This document shows, piece by piece, positions 8,686 through 16,570 of a stretch of DNA of 32,164 bases (its first letter is position 1; the number at the start of each line of letters is the position of its first letter). Below the pieces are notes generated by a model. That model worked only from the letters and a program-made list of their open reading frames with translations. It had not been told where the DNA came from and searched no databases. The stretch lies in the NCBI GenBank assembly GCA_014304875.1, contig JACRUD010000177.1:1-32164 (forward strand), written 5' to 3'. Both the position numbers and the translations under genes were made by a program. The stretch comes from Vulcanimicrobiota bacterium. Its GTDB lineage: Bacteria; Vulcanimicrobiota; Vulcanimicrobiia; Eremiobacterales; Eremiobacteraceae.

Positions 8686-10575
8686 CTAACGAGTGCCCGC
8701 TGCCGCCGGCCGCTTGGTCAAAGACTTCACTGCGGCGACGATGGCCTCCGAGTCGATTCCGGCCGCCTTCAGCAGTTCTTCCGGCGTGCCCGAACCCGGC
8801 ATCTCACGCACGGCGAGCTTTAGAACACGCGGCGGCGGGCCTTCGTATGCCGGCACTTCTGCAGCGCCAGCGAAAGCGTCCAGGACGGCGGCGCCCAAGC
8901 CGCCTTCTTCCCAATGGTCTTCCACCACGACGATGTTGCCGTCTGTTCCGCGGGCAGCGGCATGGATCGCGGCGGCATCGATGGGCTTGACGGAATAAGC
9001 GTCGATGACACGCACCGTGATGCCGTCCTCTTTCAGACGAGCGTACGCTTTAAGCGCTTCGTGCAGAGTTACACCGGCCGCGATCAGGGCGACTTGGTCG
9101 TCGTCGGAACCGCGCAGCACCTTGCTGCCTCCGATGGGGAAAGCTTCGGCCGGATCGTAGAGCGTCGGTCCGCCCTCGCGTGTCGTGCGCATGTACACGA
9201 CGCCTTTGCGGTCCGCCATCTGTTCGACGAGTCTAGCGGTTTGATTGGGATCAGCCGGGTACAAGACCGTGCTGCCGTACACGGCGCGAAACGCCGCCAA
9301 ATCCTCAAGCCCCATCTGCGAGGGACCGTCCTGTCCGATGGAAACGCCCACGTGCGAGCCGGCGAGCTTGATGTCGGCTTGCGATACCGCGGCCATGCGC
9401 ACGAAATCGTACGCGCGGCTGAAGAACGCGGCGAACGTCGATGCGAACGGCTTGTGATGGAGCACCTGCATCCCGACCGCAGCGGCGACCAACTGCTGTT
9501 CGGCGATATACATCTCGAAATAGCGGTCGGGATACGCCTTGGCGAACTCGTTCGCGAAGGTGGAATTGCTGACTTCGCCGTCGAGCGCCACGACATCCGG
9601 ACGCGATGCGCCGAGCGCAGCCAGCGCGTCGCCGTACGCCTTGCGCGTGGCGACCGTTGAATCTTTGGGGTACGTCGGCAGCTGAAGTTTTTGAGGTTGA
9701 CCATTTGAGGCCGCTTTTTGACCGGCCGCCGGCTTTTGGACCGTGATGGCGATCTTGCGCTCCCCGCCCAGCTCGGCGATGGCGGCCTTCGCTTGATCCG
9801 CGTTCAGGCTCTTGCCGTGCCAACCGTCCTTGTTCTCCACGAAAGAGACGCCCTTGCCCTTTTCCGTCCGCGCCACGATGCAGGTCGGACGGTCCTCGTT
9901 CGTGGCCGCCTCGCCGAAGGCGGCGTCGATCTGCGTCAAATCGTGGCCGTCTATCTCGATCGCGTGCCAACCGAACGCGCGCGCTCGCTCCGCGTAGGCC
10001 TGCGTATTCCAGGCGAGCATGGTCTGCCCGCGCTGACCCAAACGGTTCACATCGATGATGGCCGTCAGGTTCCCCAGTTCGTAATGCGACGCGTGCTCGA
10101 AGGCTTCCCAGACCGAGCCTTCCGCAGTTTCGCTGTCGCCGAGCAGCGCCCAGACGCGCATGGGAAGTTTATCGAGATACTTGCCAGCCAGCGCCATGCC
10201 GACGGCGATGGGCAAGCCTTGTCCAAGAGAACCGGTCGCCACGTCGACATAGGGCAAAACCGGCACCGGATGGCCCTCGATGCGGCTGCCGAACTTGCGC
10301 AAGGAGAGCATCTCCTCGTCGCTGATCGCGCCGGCCGCTTTGTACATCGCGTAGAGCACGGGCGCGGCATGCCCTTTGGAGAGCACGAACCGATCGTTGG
10401 CCGCATCGTGCGGATGGTCGAAATCGTAACGCAGGTACTTCGCCATCAGCACCGCCATCAAATCGGCAGCGGACATGGAGGACGTCGGGTGTCCGGATCC
10501 TGCCGCAGTCGTCGCCCGAATGCTGTCCACCCGCAGTTGCTGCGCCAGCTCGTGCCATTGCTGTAGATTGTCCAT
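8686..10575 (-). CDS. tkt: Transketolase, single-chain, animal-like short type
   Basis: 629 aa. It transfers two-carbon units between sugar phosphates in the pentose phosphate pathway, using thiamine diphosphate (TPP). I chose the ATG at 10575 because GGAGGG lies 6 nt upstream; the neighbouring ATG at 10581 would leave no spacer. The N-terminal part has SIRATTAAGSGHPTSSMSAA and NDRFVLSKGHAAP, then the TPP motif GDSE...N (LLGDSETAEG to IIDVNRLGQRG). The second domain has the catalytic-Glu region YFEMYIAEQQ and GVSIGQDGPSQMG. The wording and length match the shorter family typical of animals and many bacteria and archaea, rather than the 660-aa E. coli TktA type. It heads the cluster with the S9 peptidase, 64-aa protein and ABC-F gene. 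A longer open frame upstream runs into a dispersed repeat and is not coding. Confidence 0.92.
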   Translation of the reverse strand: MDNLQQWHELAQQLRVDSIRATTAAGSGHPTSSMSAADLMAVLMAKYLRYDFDHPHDAANDRFVLSKGHAAPVLYAMYKAAGAISDEEMLSLRKFGSRIEGHPVPVLPYVDVATGSLGQGLPIAVGMALAGKYLDKLPMRVWALLGDSETAEGSVWEAFEHASHYELGNLTAIIDVNRLGQRGQTMLAWNTQAYAERARAFGWHAIEIDGHDLTQIDAAFGEAATNEDRPTCIVARTEKGKGVSFVENKDGWHGKSLNADQAKAAIAELGGERKIAITVQKPAAGQKAASNGQPQKLQLPTYPKDSTVATRKAYGDALAALGASRPDVVALDGEVSNSTFANEFAKAYPDRYFEMYIAEQQLVAAAVGMQVLHHKPFASTFAAFFSRAYDFVRMAAVSQADIKLAGSHVGVSIGQDGPSQMGLEDLAAFRAVYGSTVLYPADPNQTARLVEQMADRKGVVYMRTTREGGPTLYDPAEAFPIGGSKVLRGSDDDQVALIAAGVTLHEALKAYARLKEDGITVRVIDAYSVKPIDAAAIHAAARGTDGNIVVVEDHWEEGGLGAAVLDAFAGAAEVPAYEGPPPRVLKLAVREMPGSGTPEELLKAAGIDSEAIVAAVKSLTKRPAAAGTR

Positions 10576-10640
10576 GTTCATCCCTCCGCTTAGACTGCGG
10601 CTAGCACTACGACGGCGGCCCGATGCCCACCCACCGCCGT

Positions 10641-10668
10641 ATGTAGCCACGGACCTTTAAGGCCGTTT
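10641..10668 (+). repeat. Dispersed palindromic repeat, copy 1
   Basis: Begins ATGTAGCCACGGACC and continues TTTAAGGCCGT. The core can fold as CGGACC-TTTAA-GGCCG with one G-C to A-C type mismatch. It lies just upstream of the transketolase start and is one of six related copies in the window. Confidence 0.75.
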
Positions 10669-10695
10669 TCTCGCCCGTCCACCCGTCCGCGACGA

Positions 10696-10715
10696 GCCGC
10701 CACTAAAGCGGCGGC
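10696..10715. repeat. Second palindrome type, GC-rich hairpin
   Basis: GCCGCC (10696-10701) pairs with GGCGGC (10710-10715) around a loop containing CTAAAG. On the minus strand it reads TGTAGTGCCGCCGC followed by TTTAG. The style resembles the abundant TGTAG-prefixed REP-like palindromes of soil bacteria, but the stem differs from the CGGAC family on either side. It lies between copies 1 and 2 of that family. Confidence 0.5.
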
Positions 10716-10748
10716 ACTACATTGCAGAAAGCGTGCCTAACAGCGCGC

Positions 10749-10779
10749 ATGTAGCCACGGACCTTTAGGGCCGTCCGTC
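10749..10779 (+). repeat. Dispersed palindromic repeat, copy 2
   Basis: Reads ATGTAGCCACGGACCTTTAG then GGCCGTCCGTC. It matches copy 1 over the first 19 bases and starts 108 bp after it. It lies in the 285-bp intergenic region between the divergent transketolase and M1 aminopeptidase genes. Apart from these repeats I see no convincing promoter there. Confidence 0.75.
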
Positions 10780-10859
10780 TTTCCATCGATTCGGTCTCCA
10801 GCGGCCGACCGCGTTGCCGGGGCGGAGGGGAAAACCGCCTTCCCCGTAAAGGCGCTGCC

Positions 10860-13376
10860 ATGCGCCATCCGTGGTTTTCCTTTATGCTGTCGGCTTTCTG
10901 GCTGTGCGCCGTCTTTTCTAGCGGAAACGCCGCCTCCCAGACCCAGGCTCCTCAGCCGATCCCCTACGGCCGAGGCCGTGCGACCCTGCACACCACGGCG
11001 GCCGCGCCTTACCGTTTCGAAAACCAACTCATCAGGCTTTCGTTCGACTTTCGGCGGGGCATCGTGAACGGCGAGACGACGAGCATCATCTTTCCTAAAA
11101 GAGATGGTCTCGCAGCCGTCCCTTTCGACAGCGTCGGCTTGCACTACAGCTCCGTCACGGTCAACGGGACTGCGGCGCGCTATCGGGTCTCGCCGGATAA
11201 GCTTTCCGTGATCCTCCCTTCGCCGGCTGCTGCTTCGCAGCGATTGACGATCGTCGCCACCTACGCCGCCCATCCGACGCGCGGCGTGTATTTCATCCGC
11301 CCCGACGCGTCCTACCCGGCGTTGCAGCCGGAGATCTGGTCGCAGGGAGAAAGCGAGGATAACCGGCGTTGGTACCCCACCTGGGACGAGCCCAACGAGA
11401 AGTCCCCCACCGAGATCATCGCGACGGTTCCCCGCGACTGGCGCGTCGTCGCCAACGGCTCGCTGGTGGGCGTCACGCGGGTTGGCAGCACTTCGACCTG
11501 GGACTGGCGCGAGAGCCGTCCGCATTCGACGTACCTCACTGCTTTTGTGGCCGGACCCTATGTTAAGCTCGCCGATTCGCTCGGGGCGTTGCCGGTCGAC
11601 TACAACGTCTCGCCGCAGGACGCTCGCTACGGACGCCTATGTTTCGGCCGTACACCGCAGATGATCGCCTTTTTTCAAAGCAAGATCGGCATTCCGTTCC
11701 CCTGGGAGAAATACGACCAGACGACGGTGGAGCGCTTCACGGCCGGCGGCATGGAGAATGCCTCGGCCACGACCCAGACCGAAACGGCCATCCATCCGCC
11801 GGCGTACGACACGGTCCGCCCGTGCGACGGATTGGTGTCCCACGAGCTGTCGCATCAATGGTGGGGAGACGACGTCACGACGCCGGATTGGGCGAACATC
11901 TGGATCAACGAAGGCTTTGCCACCTATTTCGAACAGCTATGGGCCGGCCGGCACTTCGGCGGCGATCGTTTTGACTACGAGCGCTACAACTCCCAACATG
12001 TGTATTTCGACGAGACGAAACGCTACTGGCGTCCGATCGTCGACTATCGCTACGCTAGTGCGGACGACTCGTTTGACGCCAGCGGATACGACCGCCCCGG
12101 CCAGGTGCTCCACATGCTGCGCATCGTGCTCGGGGACGATGCGTTTTGGAAGGCCTTGCACGACTATCTTGCGGCCTATCAGTACAAGAACGCGGACACC
12201 GCCCAATTCCAAGCCGCGATTGAGAAGTCGTCGGGCCGCCACTTGGGATGGTTCTTTCGTCAATGGTTTTATACCGCAAGCTATCCGCACTACTACCTGA
12301 CTCAGCGCTACAGCGAGGCGGCGAAGACCCTCACGCTCGACGTGGCGCAGCGCAATCACCTTGGCGTCCTCTTCAAAATGCCGGTCACGATCGAGGTCGA
12401 GACCGCACGCACGACGAGAACCGTCCGCGCCATGATCGACCGCGCAAGCCAGCGAATCCAAATCCGCGGTGTCGATGGCGAGCCCCGCATGGTGCTTTTC
12501 GACGTGGACAACAACGTGCTGCGTCAGCTGGACTTTCGCAAGTCCACGGCCGCGCTCACCTATCAGGCGACCCACGCGGCGTCTGTGCCGGATCGGCTAT
12601 GGGCTCTGAACCAACTTTCGACGACGACCGGGGCGGGCAAGCCTGCCGCGCGGGCCGCCGTTCGCGCGGCCGTTTCGACAGACTCGTTCTACGGCGTCCG
12701 CGCCGATGCTCTCGCAGCCGCCGCGGCGCTCGACGATGCCGATTCGGTGCGCCTGGCGTTGCGCGACGCCGATCCCCGGGTGCGCATCGCTGCAGGCCAA
12801 GCCGTCGCCGGCCTGCAGCATGCACGCAATGCCGCGCTGATCGCCGCGTTGCGCGGCGCGACCCGATCGTCCGACGCGTGGACCGCGGGAGCGGCGTACC
12901 AAGGTCTAGGCGCGACCAGAGTCACCGGGCTCTACGGCGCAGTACTGGCCGGCTTATCCAGACCGTCGTACGACGCGGTGGTCGCGCGCGGCTCCATCGC
13001 GGGTCTGGGCTTGCTTGGCGACGTCCGTGCGGTCGATCCGCTGGAGACGCGGGCCCGCTACGGCGCGCCGGAAGCAGCTCGTCCGGCGGCGATCGCAGCG
13101 CTAGCCAAGATCGGTCACGGGCGACCGCAAACGGTTCGGCCGTTTTTGACGCAGCTGGCGCTGCGCGACCCCTATTACCGAGCGAGGCGCGCAGCCGTCG
13201 CCGCCCTTGGCGACCTCGGCTCGCAGGCCGTGCTGCCCGCTCTGCGCACCGCCGAACGTAACGATACGGAAGCGAGCGTGCAGGACGCGGCTTACGATGC
13301 CATCGCCGCGGTCGATGCCGCCACGGCCCGCAAGCATCCTCCGGCGAAGCGGCCAGCCAAAAAGCGTACCGGCTAA
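10860..13376 (+). CDS. Exported M1 family zinc aminopeptidase with C-terminal HEAT-like repeats
   Basis: 838 aa. The first 25 residues form a signal peptide (hydrophobic FSFMLSAFWLCAVFSS, then NAA). The M1 hallmarks are complete: exopeptidase motif GGMEN (296-300) and zinc site HELSH (His328, Glu329, His332) with Glu351 in NEGFATYFE, exactly 18 residues after His332. A Tyr in SGYDRPGQVLHML is the likely transition-state residue. From about residue 570 the protein becomes Ala-rich with repeated helical pairs (for example DADPRVRIAAGQAVAGL and RARRAAVAALGDLGS), which fit PBS-lyase/HEAT-like repeats. The extreme C-terminus is basic (KRPAKK). Family members release N-terminal residues from peptides. 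As an exported enzyme it could act with the S9 peptidases on extracellular peptides. It is transcribed alone, and its ribosome site is weak (AAAGGCG upstream of the ATG). Confidence 0.9.
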   Translation: MRHPWFSFMLSAFWLCAVFSSGNAASQTQAPQPIPYGRGRATLHTTAAAPYRFENQLIRLSFDFRRGIVNGETTSIIFPKRDGLAAVPFDSVGLHYSSVTVNGTAARYRVSPDKLSVILPSPAAASQRLTIVATYAAHPTRGVYFIRPDASYPALQPEIWSQGESEDNRRWYPTWDEPNEKSPTEIIATVPRDWRVVANGSLVGVTRVGSTSTWDWRESRPHSTYLTAFVAGPYVKLADSLGALPVDYNVSPQDARYGRLCFGRTPQMIAFFQSKIGIPFPWEKYDQTTVERFTAGGMENASATTQTETAIHPPAYDTVRPCDGLVSHELSHQWWGDDVTTPDWANIWINEGFATYFEQLWAGRHFGGDRFDYERYNSQHVYFDETKRYWRPIVDYRYASADDSFDASGYDRPGQVLHMLRIVLGDDAFWKALHDYLAAYQYKNADTAQFQAAIEKSSGRHLGWFFRQWFYTASYPHYYLTQRYSEAAKTLTLDVAQRNHLGVLFKMPVTIEVETARTTRTVRAMIDRASQRIQIRGVDGEPRMVLFDVDNNVLRQLDFRKSTAALTYQATHAASVPDRLWALNQLSTTTGAGKPAARAAVRAAVSTDSFYGVRADALAAAAALDDADSVRLALRDADPRVRIAAGQAVAGLQHARNAALIAALRGATRSSDAWTAGAAYQGLGATRVTGLYGAVLAGLSRPSYDAVVARGSIAGLGLLGDVRAVDPLETRARYGAPEAARPAAIAALAKIGHGRPQTVRPFLTQLALRDPYYRARRAAVAALGDLGSQAVLPALRTAERNDTEASVQDAAYDAIAAVDAATARKHPPAKRPAKKRTG

Positions 13377-13423
13377 AACCCGCGCGCGCCGCGGCGCCGC
13401 GTCTTCCTCGGTCTTACTGCCCG

Positions 13424-13708
13424 CTATCTCGTTATAGGGCGCCAGGTCTCGCCCTCTTCGTCGGCCGGTTTCAACAAGCCGACCGCTGCCAAAGCGTCGA
13501 AGAGCTGGCGAGTGCGCTTTCTATCGTGTTTGTTCGGCATGCCCATCCATAACATCGCCGTCTGCGCGATAGTGACGTCCGCCTTTGAAAGCACGTTGGC
13601 AGCGACGAAATCGAGCGAGAAGCCTAACTTGTCCATCAGCTCGATGGTTTTGCGACCGTCCTCGCGTTCGCTGAGATGGTTTTGGAGCTCTTGCGAGGTC
13701 ATGACCAT
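13424..13708 (-). CDS. Hypothetical protein (about 94 aa)
   Basis: The frame can start at ATG 13708, ATG 13702 or a TTG at 13747. The ATG at 13708 is chosen because the extra residues from the TTG (LFFFSNGRSAVA) look like non-coding sequence, but no start has a strong ribosome site. The protein is soluble and helical: MTSQELQNHLSEREDG, then IELMDKLGFSLDFVAANVL and a segment with KHDRKRTRQLFDALAAVGLL. That last part looks like a winged-helix or helix-turn-helix wing, so DNA binding is conceivable but unproven. It converges on the M1 aminopeptidase with about 47 bp between stops. I do not recognise the family. Confidence 0.55.
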   Translation of the reverse strand: MVMTSQELQNHLSEREDGRKTIELMDKLGFSLDFVAANVLSKADVTIAQTAMLWMGMPNKHDRKRTRQLFDALAAVGLLKPADEEGETWRPITR

Positions 13709-13849
13709 TGCAACGGCGCTTCGGCCGTTTGAGAAAAAGAACAGCAAATCGGCATAGCGCTTGAGATTCGAACAACGCCGGCTCGTGTCTTGCGTGCGAT
13801 AAAAGTCGGGCCATCGGTGAAACTTTGCACGCGCGAGCCGTTATAATAA

Positions 13850-13889
13850 TTGTAACGCAATTGAAATATTCCGGTGTTTGCCGGAGGAG
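13850..13889 (+). promoter_or_regulatory. AT-rich promoter region and SD-masking hairpin before a microgene
   Basis: TATAATAATT begins near 13842 and stands out in GC-rich surroundings as a -10 element; the -35 match is poor. Downstream, TCCGG (13870-13874) can pair with CCGGA (13881-13885) around TGTTTG. The right arm overlaps the start of the ribosome site GGAGGAG (13883-13889), so folding would partly hide it. Confidence 0.4.
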
Positions 13890-13899
13890 TGAAATTCAA

Positions 13900-13995
13900 A
13901 TGACCATGCCCATCCTTATCACGAACCTTTCGACGCTGATCAAGCCGCCTGCCACAAGCGGTCCCTTTCAGGGCTGGGGCGTCAAAATCGGGTAG
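13900..13995 (+). CDS. Microprotein (31 aa), unrecognised
   Basis: ATG at 13900 follows a near-perfect SD site GGAGGAG (13883-13889) with a 10-nt spacer, and an AT-rich promoter-like element lies about 50 bp upstream. The peptide begins MTMPILITNLSTLIKPP and ends GPFQGWGVKIG, then TAG. It has a hydrophobic N-terminal half and a Gly/aromatic C-terminal half with no charged cluster, and could be a small membrane-associated peptide or a peptide precursor. No modification or export genes are adjacent. Its last 14 bases overlap the 3' end of the SDR/SRPBCC gene on the other strand. The case rests on the promoter plus SD combination, because length alone proves nothing. Confidence 0.5.
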   Translation: MTMPILITNLSTLIKPPATSGPFQGWGVKIG

Positions 13996-15367
13996 AGTTT
14001 TTAAAGAACTCAGCGATCCGCTCGCGTCGATAGGCGAATATACGGGCGATGCTGGCCCGCACCCAGGGCAGGACGATGTTGCCCAACGGCGGCAGCGGCA
14101 AAGCGTACTCGACGCGGTCGTGAATCGCAACGCCGCCGCCCACCTCTTCGAATGAATGCGTGTGACGCCACAGAGAATACGGCCCGCGCAGCTGGAAGTC
14201 GACGAACCGCTCCGGTGGTTGCCACGTAGCGATCAGGGTCTTCCATTTTATCCGCAGACCGTTGATCCGCAGGCTATAAGCGATGGTCGCTCCTCTGCGC
14301 ATGGTCACCGGCATGCGAGTGAGGATGTGGAACCCAAGCATGGGCGGCGTCAGGCGCTCCAGGTTTGCGGCGTCGGAGAATAAAGCGAAAACGGCGCTCA
14401 GGGGAGCATCGACCCGTTGCACCGCCTCGTGCGTAAAGGTTGCCGGAGAACGCGCAGAGCCGCCGCTTAGGATCTGTAGCAACACCCGTTCCAGCGACGT
14501 GTGGTTGAACGTAAAGCCGCCGTCTTCGGCTTTCGCCGGCACCACCAGCTGACTTGCCAGCAGCGATGAGGCGAATTGCCCGAGCACTGCGTGCAGCGCA
14601 AAAGCCGGAGCTGGCGCGAGTGCAGGCCTGCGCAATGCGTGTCCAAGCGCGTTCGCAAAACGTGCGCTGGTCGCGTAATCGGGCGCGACCGCGTTGACCG
14701 GGCCGACGATGTCGTCTCGATCGAGCGCGAAGAGGAACAGCCTCACATCGTCGTCGAGATGGATCCAGGGGACGAACTGGGCGCCGCTTCCGAACGGTCC
14801 GCCGATTCCCGCGCGAAACGGCGGCAGCATGGCCTGCAGCGCTCCGCCCTCCCGTCCCAGCACTATTCCTTGACGCAGCCACGCCGTACGGATTCCTGCC
14901 GCGCTTGCGCGGGCCGTTTCACGCTCCCATTCGACGCACACCCGCGCCAAGAAGTCGCCCGCCGGTGCAGAATCTTCGGTCAGCGGTTCGTCTGCGCGAT
15001 TTCCGTAGTAGCCGACGGCCGATGCCGCGATCAAGCATCGCGGGCCGTTTGCCGCCGCTGCGATCGAACGCAGCAGATTGCGCGTCCCTAGCACCCGCGA
15101 CTCTTTGATAGCGCGCTTTTTTGATTCGGTCCAGCGACCAGCGACGGGCTCCCCCGCCAGATGAATGACGGCGTCGATGTTTTCGAAGCATCCCGGCGCG
15201 GCGGCGGCAGACAGCAGGTCGTACGCCTTGACGTCGACGCCCGCAGGGAACCTGGCGCGCGTGGGATCGCGCACCAGGGCTGTGACCACATCGCCGCGCG
15301 CGTGCAGCGCCTGGACGACGGCGCGTCCGATGAATCCGCTTGCGCCGGTCACCGCGACTCTTTTCAC
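13982..15367 (-). CDS. TIGR01777-type epimerase/SDR protein fused to an SRPBCC domain
   Basis: About 461 aa from GTG 15367, which has GGAAAG 5 nt upstream; the frame also allows a TTG at 15385. The N-terminus has the Rossmann nucleotide motif TGASGFIG (7-14). SAVGYYGNRADEPLTE and VPWIHLDDDV are typical of the YfcH/TIGR01777 branch of extended SDRs, followed by a DUF1731-like segment (QLVVPAKAEDGGFTFNHTSL). After about residue 300 a second domain begins (FTHEAVQRVDAPLSAVFALF ... LTPPMLGF ... EEVGGGVAIHDRVEYALPLPPLG), which fits a START/SRPBCC hydrophobic-ligand pocket. Substrate unknown. The fusion suggests that the SRPBCC part binds the same lipid-like ligand as the dehydrogenase or hands it over. 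Divergent from the PEBP gene. Confidence 0.85.
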   Translation of the reverse strand: MKRVAVTGASGFIGRAVVQALHARGDVVTALVRDPTRARFPAGVDVKAYDLLSAAAAPGCFENIDAVIHLAGEPVAGRWTESKKRAIKESRVLGTRNLLRSIAAAANGPRCLIAASAVGYYGNRADEPLTEDSAPAGDFLARVCVEWERETARASAAGIRTAWLRQGIVLGREGGALQAMLPPFRAGIGGPFGSGAQFVPWIHLDDDVRLFLFALDRDDIVGPVNAVAPDYATSARFANALGHALRRPALAPAPAFALHAVLGQFASSLLASQLVVPAKAEDGGFTFNHTSLERVLLQILSGGSARSPATFTHEAVQRVDAPLSAVFALFSDAANLERLTPPMLGFHILTRMPVTMRRGATIAYSLRINGLRIKWKTLIATWQPPERFVDFQLRGPYSLWRHTHSFEEVGGGVAIHDRVEYALPLPPLGNIVLPWVRASIARIFAYRRERIAEFFKNSTRF

Positions 15368-15434
15368 GTTAGCTTTCCACCGCAACTGCAGGCAGGGCGC
15401 TCACTGGCTAGATCTTAAACATAGTGGCTGAGAT

Positions 15435-15464
15435 GTGGGGCCGCGGCGTTCGTCGCGGCCCCAC
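15435..15464 (+). promoter_or_regulatory. Strong 11-bp hairpin in the leader of the PEBP gene
   Basis: GTGGGGCCGCG (15435-15445) pairs perfectly with CGCGGCCCCAC (15454-15464) around an 8-nt loop containing TTCG. It ends 5 bases before the ribosome site AGGAGG (15469-15474). There is no T-run, so it is not a simple terminator. It may stabilise the mRNA or affect translation. Confidence 0.55.
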
Positions 15465-15486
15465 GCCCAGGAGGACCACCACGCCT

Positions 15487-16056
15487 ATGCGGTATCGCGC
15501 CTTGCCGGTCTTAGCGATGTTCTTCCTCTTTTGCGCCGCCTATGCAGACCAAGCTCGGGCCGCCGACGCCTTCTCACTGCGCAGCGCCGATTTTACGAGC
15601 GGCCATTCCATGCCGTTGCGTTACTCTTACGATCGTGGCGGCTGCTCGGGCCAGAACATCTCTCCGCAATTGCGCTGGTCGCACGTTCCGCCGGCCACGA
15701 AAAGCTTCGCGCTGGCGGTTTTCGATCCGGACGCACGCAATGGCGCGGGCTGGTGGCATTGGGTGATGTTCGACATCCCCCGCGGCGTCAGACAGCTGTC
15801 CCCGGGCGCAGGCCAAACCTCCGACGCCCGGCTCGGCATGCAAGCCACCAGCAGCTTCGGCACCACAGGATATGGTGGTCCATGTCCGCCGCCCGGCGAC
15901 CCGTCCCACCATTACGTGTTCACCCTCTATGCGCTTAACGTCGTCCGGCTGCCGGGCGCGACCACCGGGATGACCGGAGCCCAACTTCTGGCGCTTTTGA
16001 AGGGCCATGAGCAAGGACACGCGCAGCTCACCGGCCGCTTCGGCCGACGTATGTAA
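15487..16056 (+). CDS. Exported YbhB/YbcL-type PEBP family protein
   Basis: 189 aa from ATG 15487, after AGGAGG with a 12-nt spacer. The N-terminus is a signal peptide (MRYRALPVLAMFFLFCAAYA, cut near ARA-AD). The mature part shows the PEBP fold signatures: SPQLRWSHVPPATKSFAL, FDPDA, GWWHWVMFDIP and GYGGPCPPPGDPSHHYVFTLYAL. Bacterial members bind small anionic ligands, and some have been called Raf kinase inhibitor-like by homology with the eukaryotic proteins; their cell role is mostly unknown. The gene reads away from the SDR/SRPBCC gene and is followed by a dispersed repeat. Confidence 0.92.
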   Translation: MRYRALPVLAMFFLFCAAYADQARAADAFSLRSADFTSGHSMPLRYSYDRGGCSGQNISPQLRWSHVPPATKSFALAVFDPDARNGAGWWHWVMFDIPRGVRQLSPGAGQTSDARLGMQATSSFGTTGYGGPCPPPGDPSHHYVFTLYALNVVRLPGATTGMTGAQLLALLKGHEQGHAQLTGRFGRRM

Positions 16057-16064
16057 CCGCGGAA

Positions 16065-16092
16065 ATGTAGCCACGGACCTTAAGTCCGTCCC
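16065..16092 (+). repeat. Dispersed palindromic repeat, copy 3
   Basis: Begins ATGTAGCCACGGACC. The core CGGAC-CTTAA-GTCCG is a perfect hairpin. Immediately upstream (16051-16064) is a degenerate half unit, ATGTAACCGCGGAA, matching the half unit before copy 5. Confidence 0.75.
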
Positions 16093-16194
16093 GTCAGCAG
16101 GGCTGGCCCTCCTGCCGCTTGTTTGACCGCTCGACCGGCGGGGCATAAGTGCACTAGAGCAAGCCTGATTGCTCGAAGGAGGCCGTAAAGGTAT

Positions 16195-16416
16195 ATGGAT
16201 CTGAAAAAAGATTTCAACAAAGCGGTTGACAACGTGAAAGACGGACTCGACGAAGCCAAGCACCGGTCGCAAGCCGAAGGCGAACGCGCCAAGCGCGACG
16301 TCGACGGGGATAACATGACGGCCGGCGAGAAACTCGAGTCAAACGTCAAAGAAGGCGGCCATAATTTGGGCGCAGATTGGGACAAGACCAAACGAGACGT
16401 TCGGAACGAGACCTAA
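16195..16416 (+). CDS. Small hydrophilin-like stress protein (73 aa)
   Basis: A short, highly charged protein (MDLKKDFNKAVDNVKDGLDE ... GEKLESNVKEGGHNLG ... DWDKTKRDV) with no hydrophobic core. It has repeated Lys/Asp/Glu and Gly spacing like LEA, hydrophilin and CsbD-type proteins, which stay unfolded or form amphipathic helices during stress. An AAGGAGG site lies about 12 nt before the ATG. A clear intrinsic terminator follows at 16442-16475, so this is a single-gene transcript. The exact family is not certain, and a role in desiccation or osmotic stress is inferred from composition only. Confidence 0.75.
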   Translation: MDLKKDFNKAVDNVKDGLDEAKHRSQAEGERAKRDVDGDNMTAGEKLESNVKEGGHNLGADWDKTKRDVRNET

Positions 16417-16441
16417 GATAAGAGACGACGCAAAGGGGGAG

Positions 16442-16475
16442 CGGTCGGGCCAAGCGGCTCGACCGTTTTGCTTTT
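16442..16475 (+). terminator. Intrinsic terminator after the hydrophilin gene
   Basis: CGGTCG (16442-16447) pairs with CGACCG (16460-16465), followed directly by TTTTGCTTTT. Placed 25 bp after the stop codon, in the correct orientation. Confidence 0.8.
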
Positions 16476-16520
16476 GTGGGTATTGCCGGTCAGCATTTCG
16501 CGGTCAGCGTCTTTGCCTCG

Positions 16521-16550
16521 ACGAACGGGCCTAAAGGTCCGTGGATAAAT
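16521..16550 (-). repeat. Dispersed palindromic repeat, copy 4 (inverted)
   Basis: On the minus strand it reads ATTTATCCACGGACC then TTTAGGCCCGTTCG. It matches copies 1-3 in the core but is degraded in the ATGTAGCC arm. It lies in the intergenic space before the 3' end of the MBL-fold gene. Confidence 0.65.
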
Positions 16551-16570
16551 CAGGACCGGCCCGCTCGCCG

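Noticed and set aside
10576-10650. Upstream extension of transketolase
   Set aside because: It runs through a dispersed repeat, and the SD site fits the ATG at 10575.
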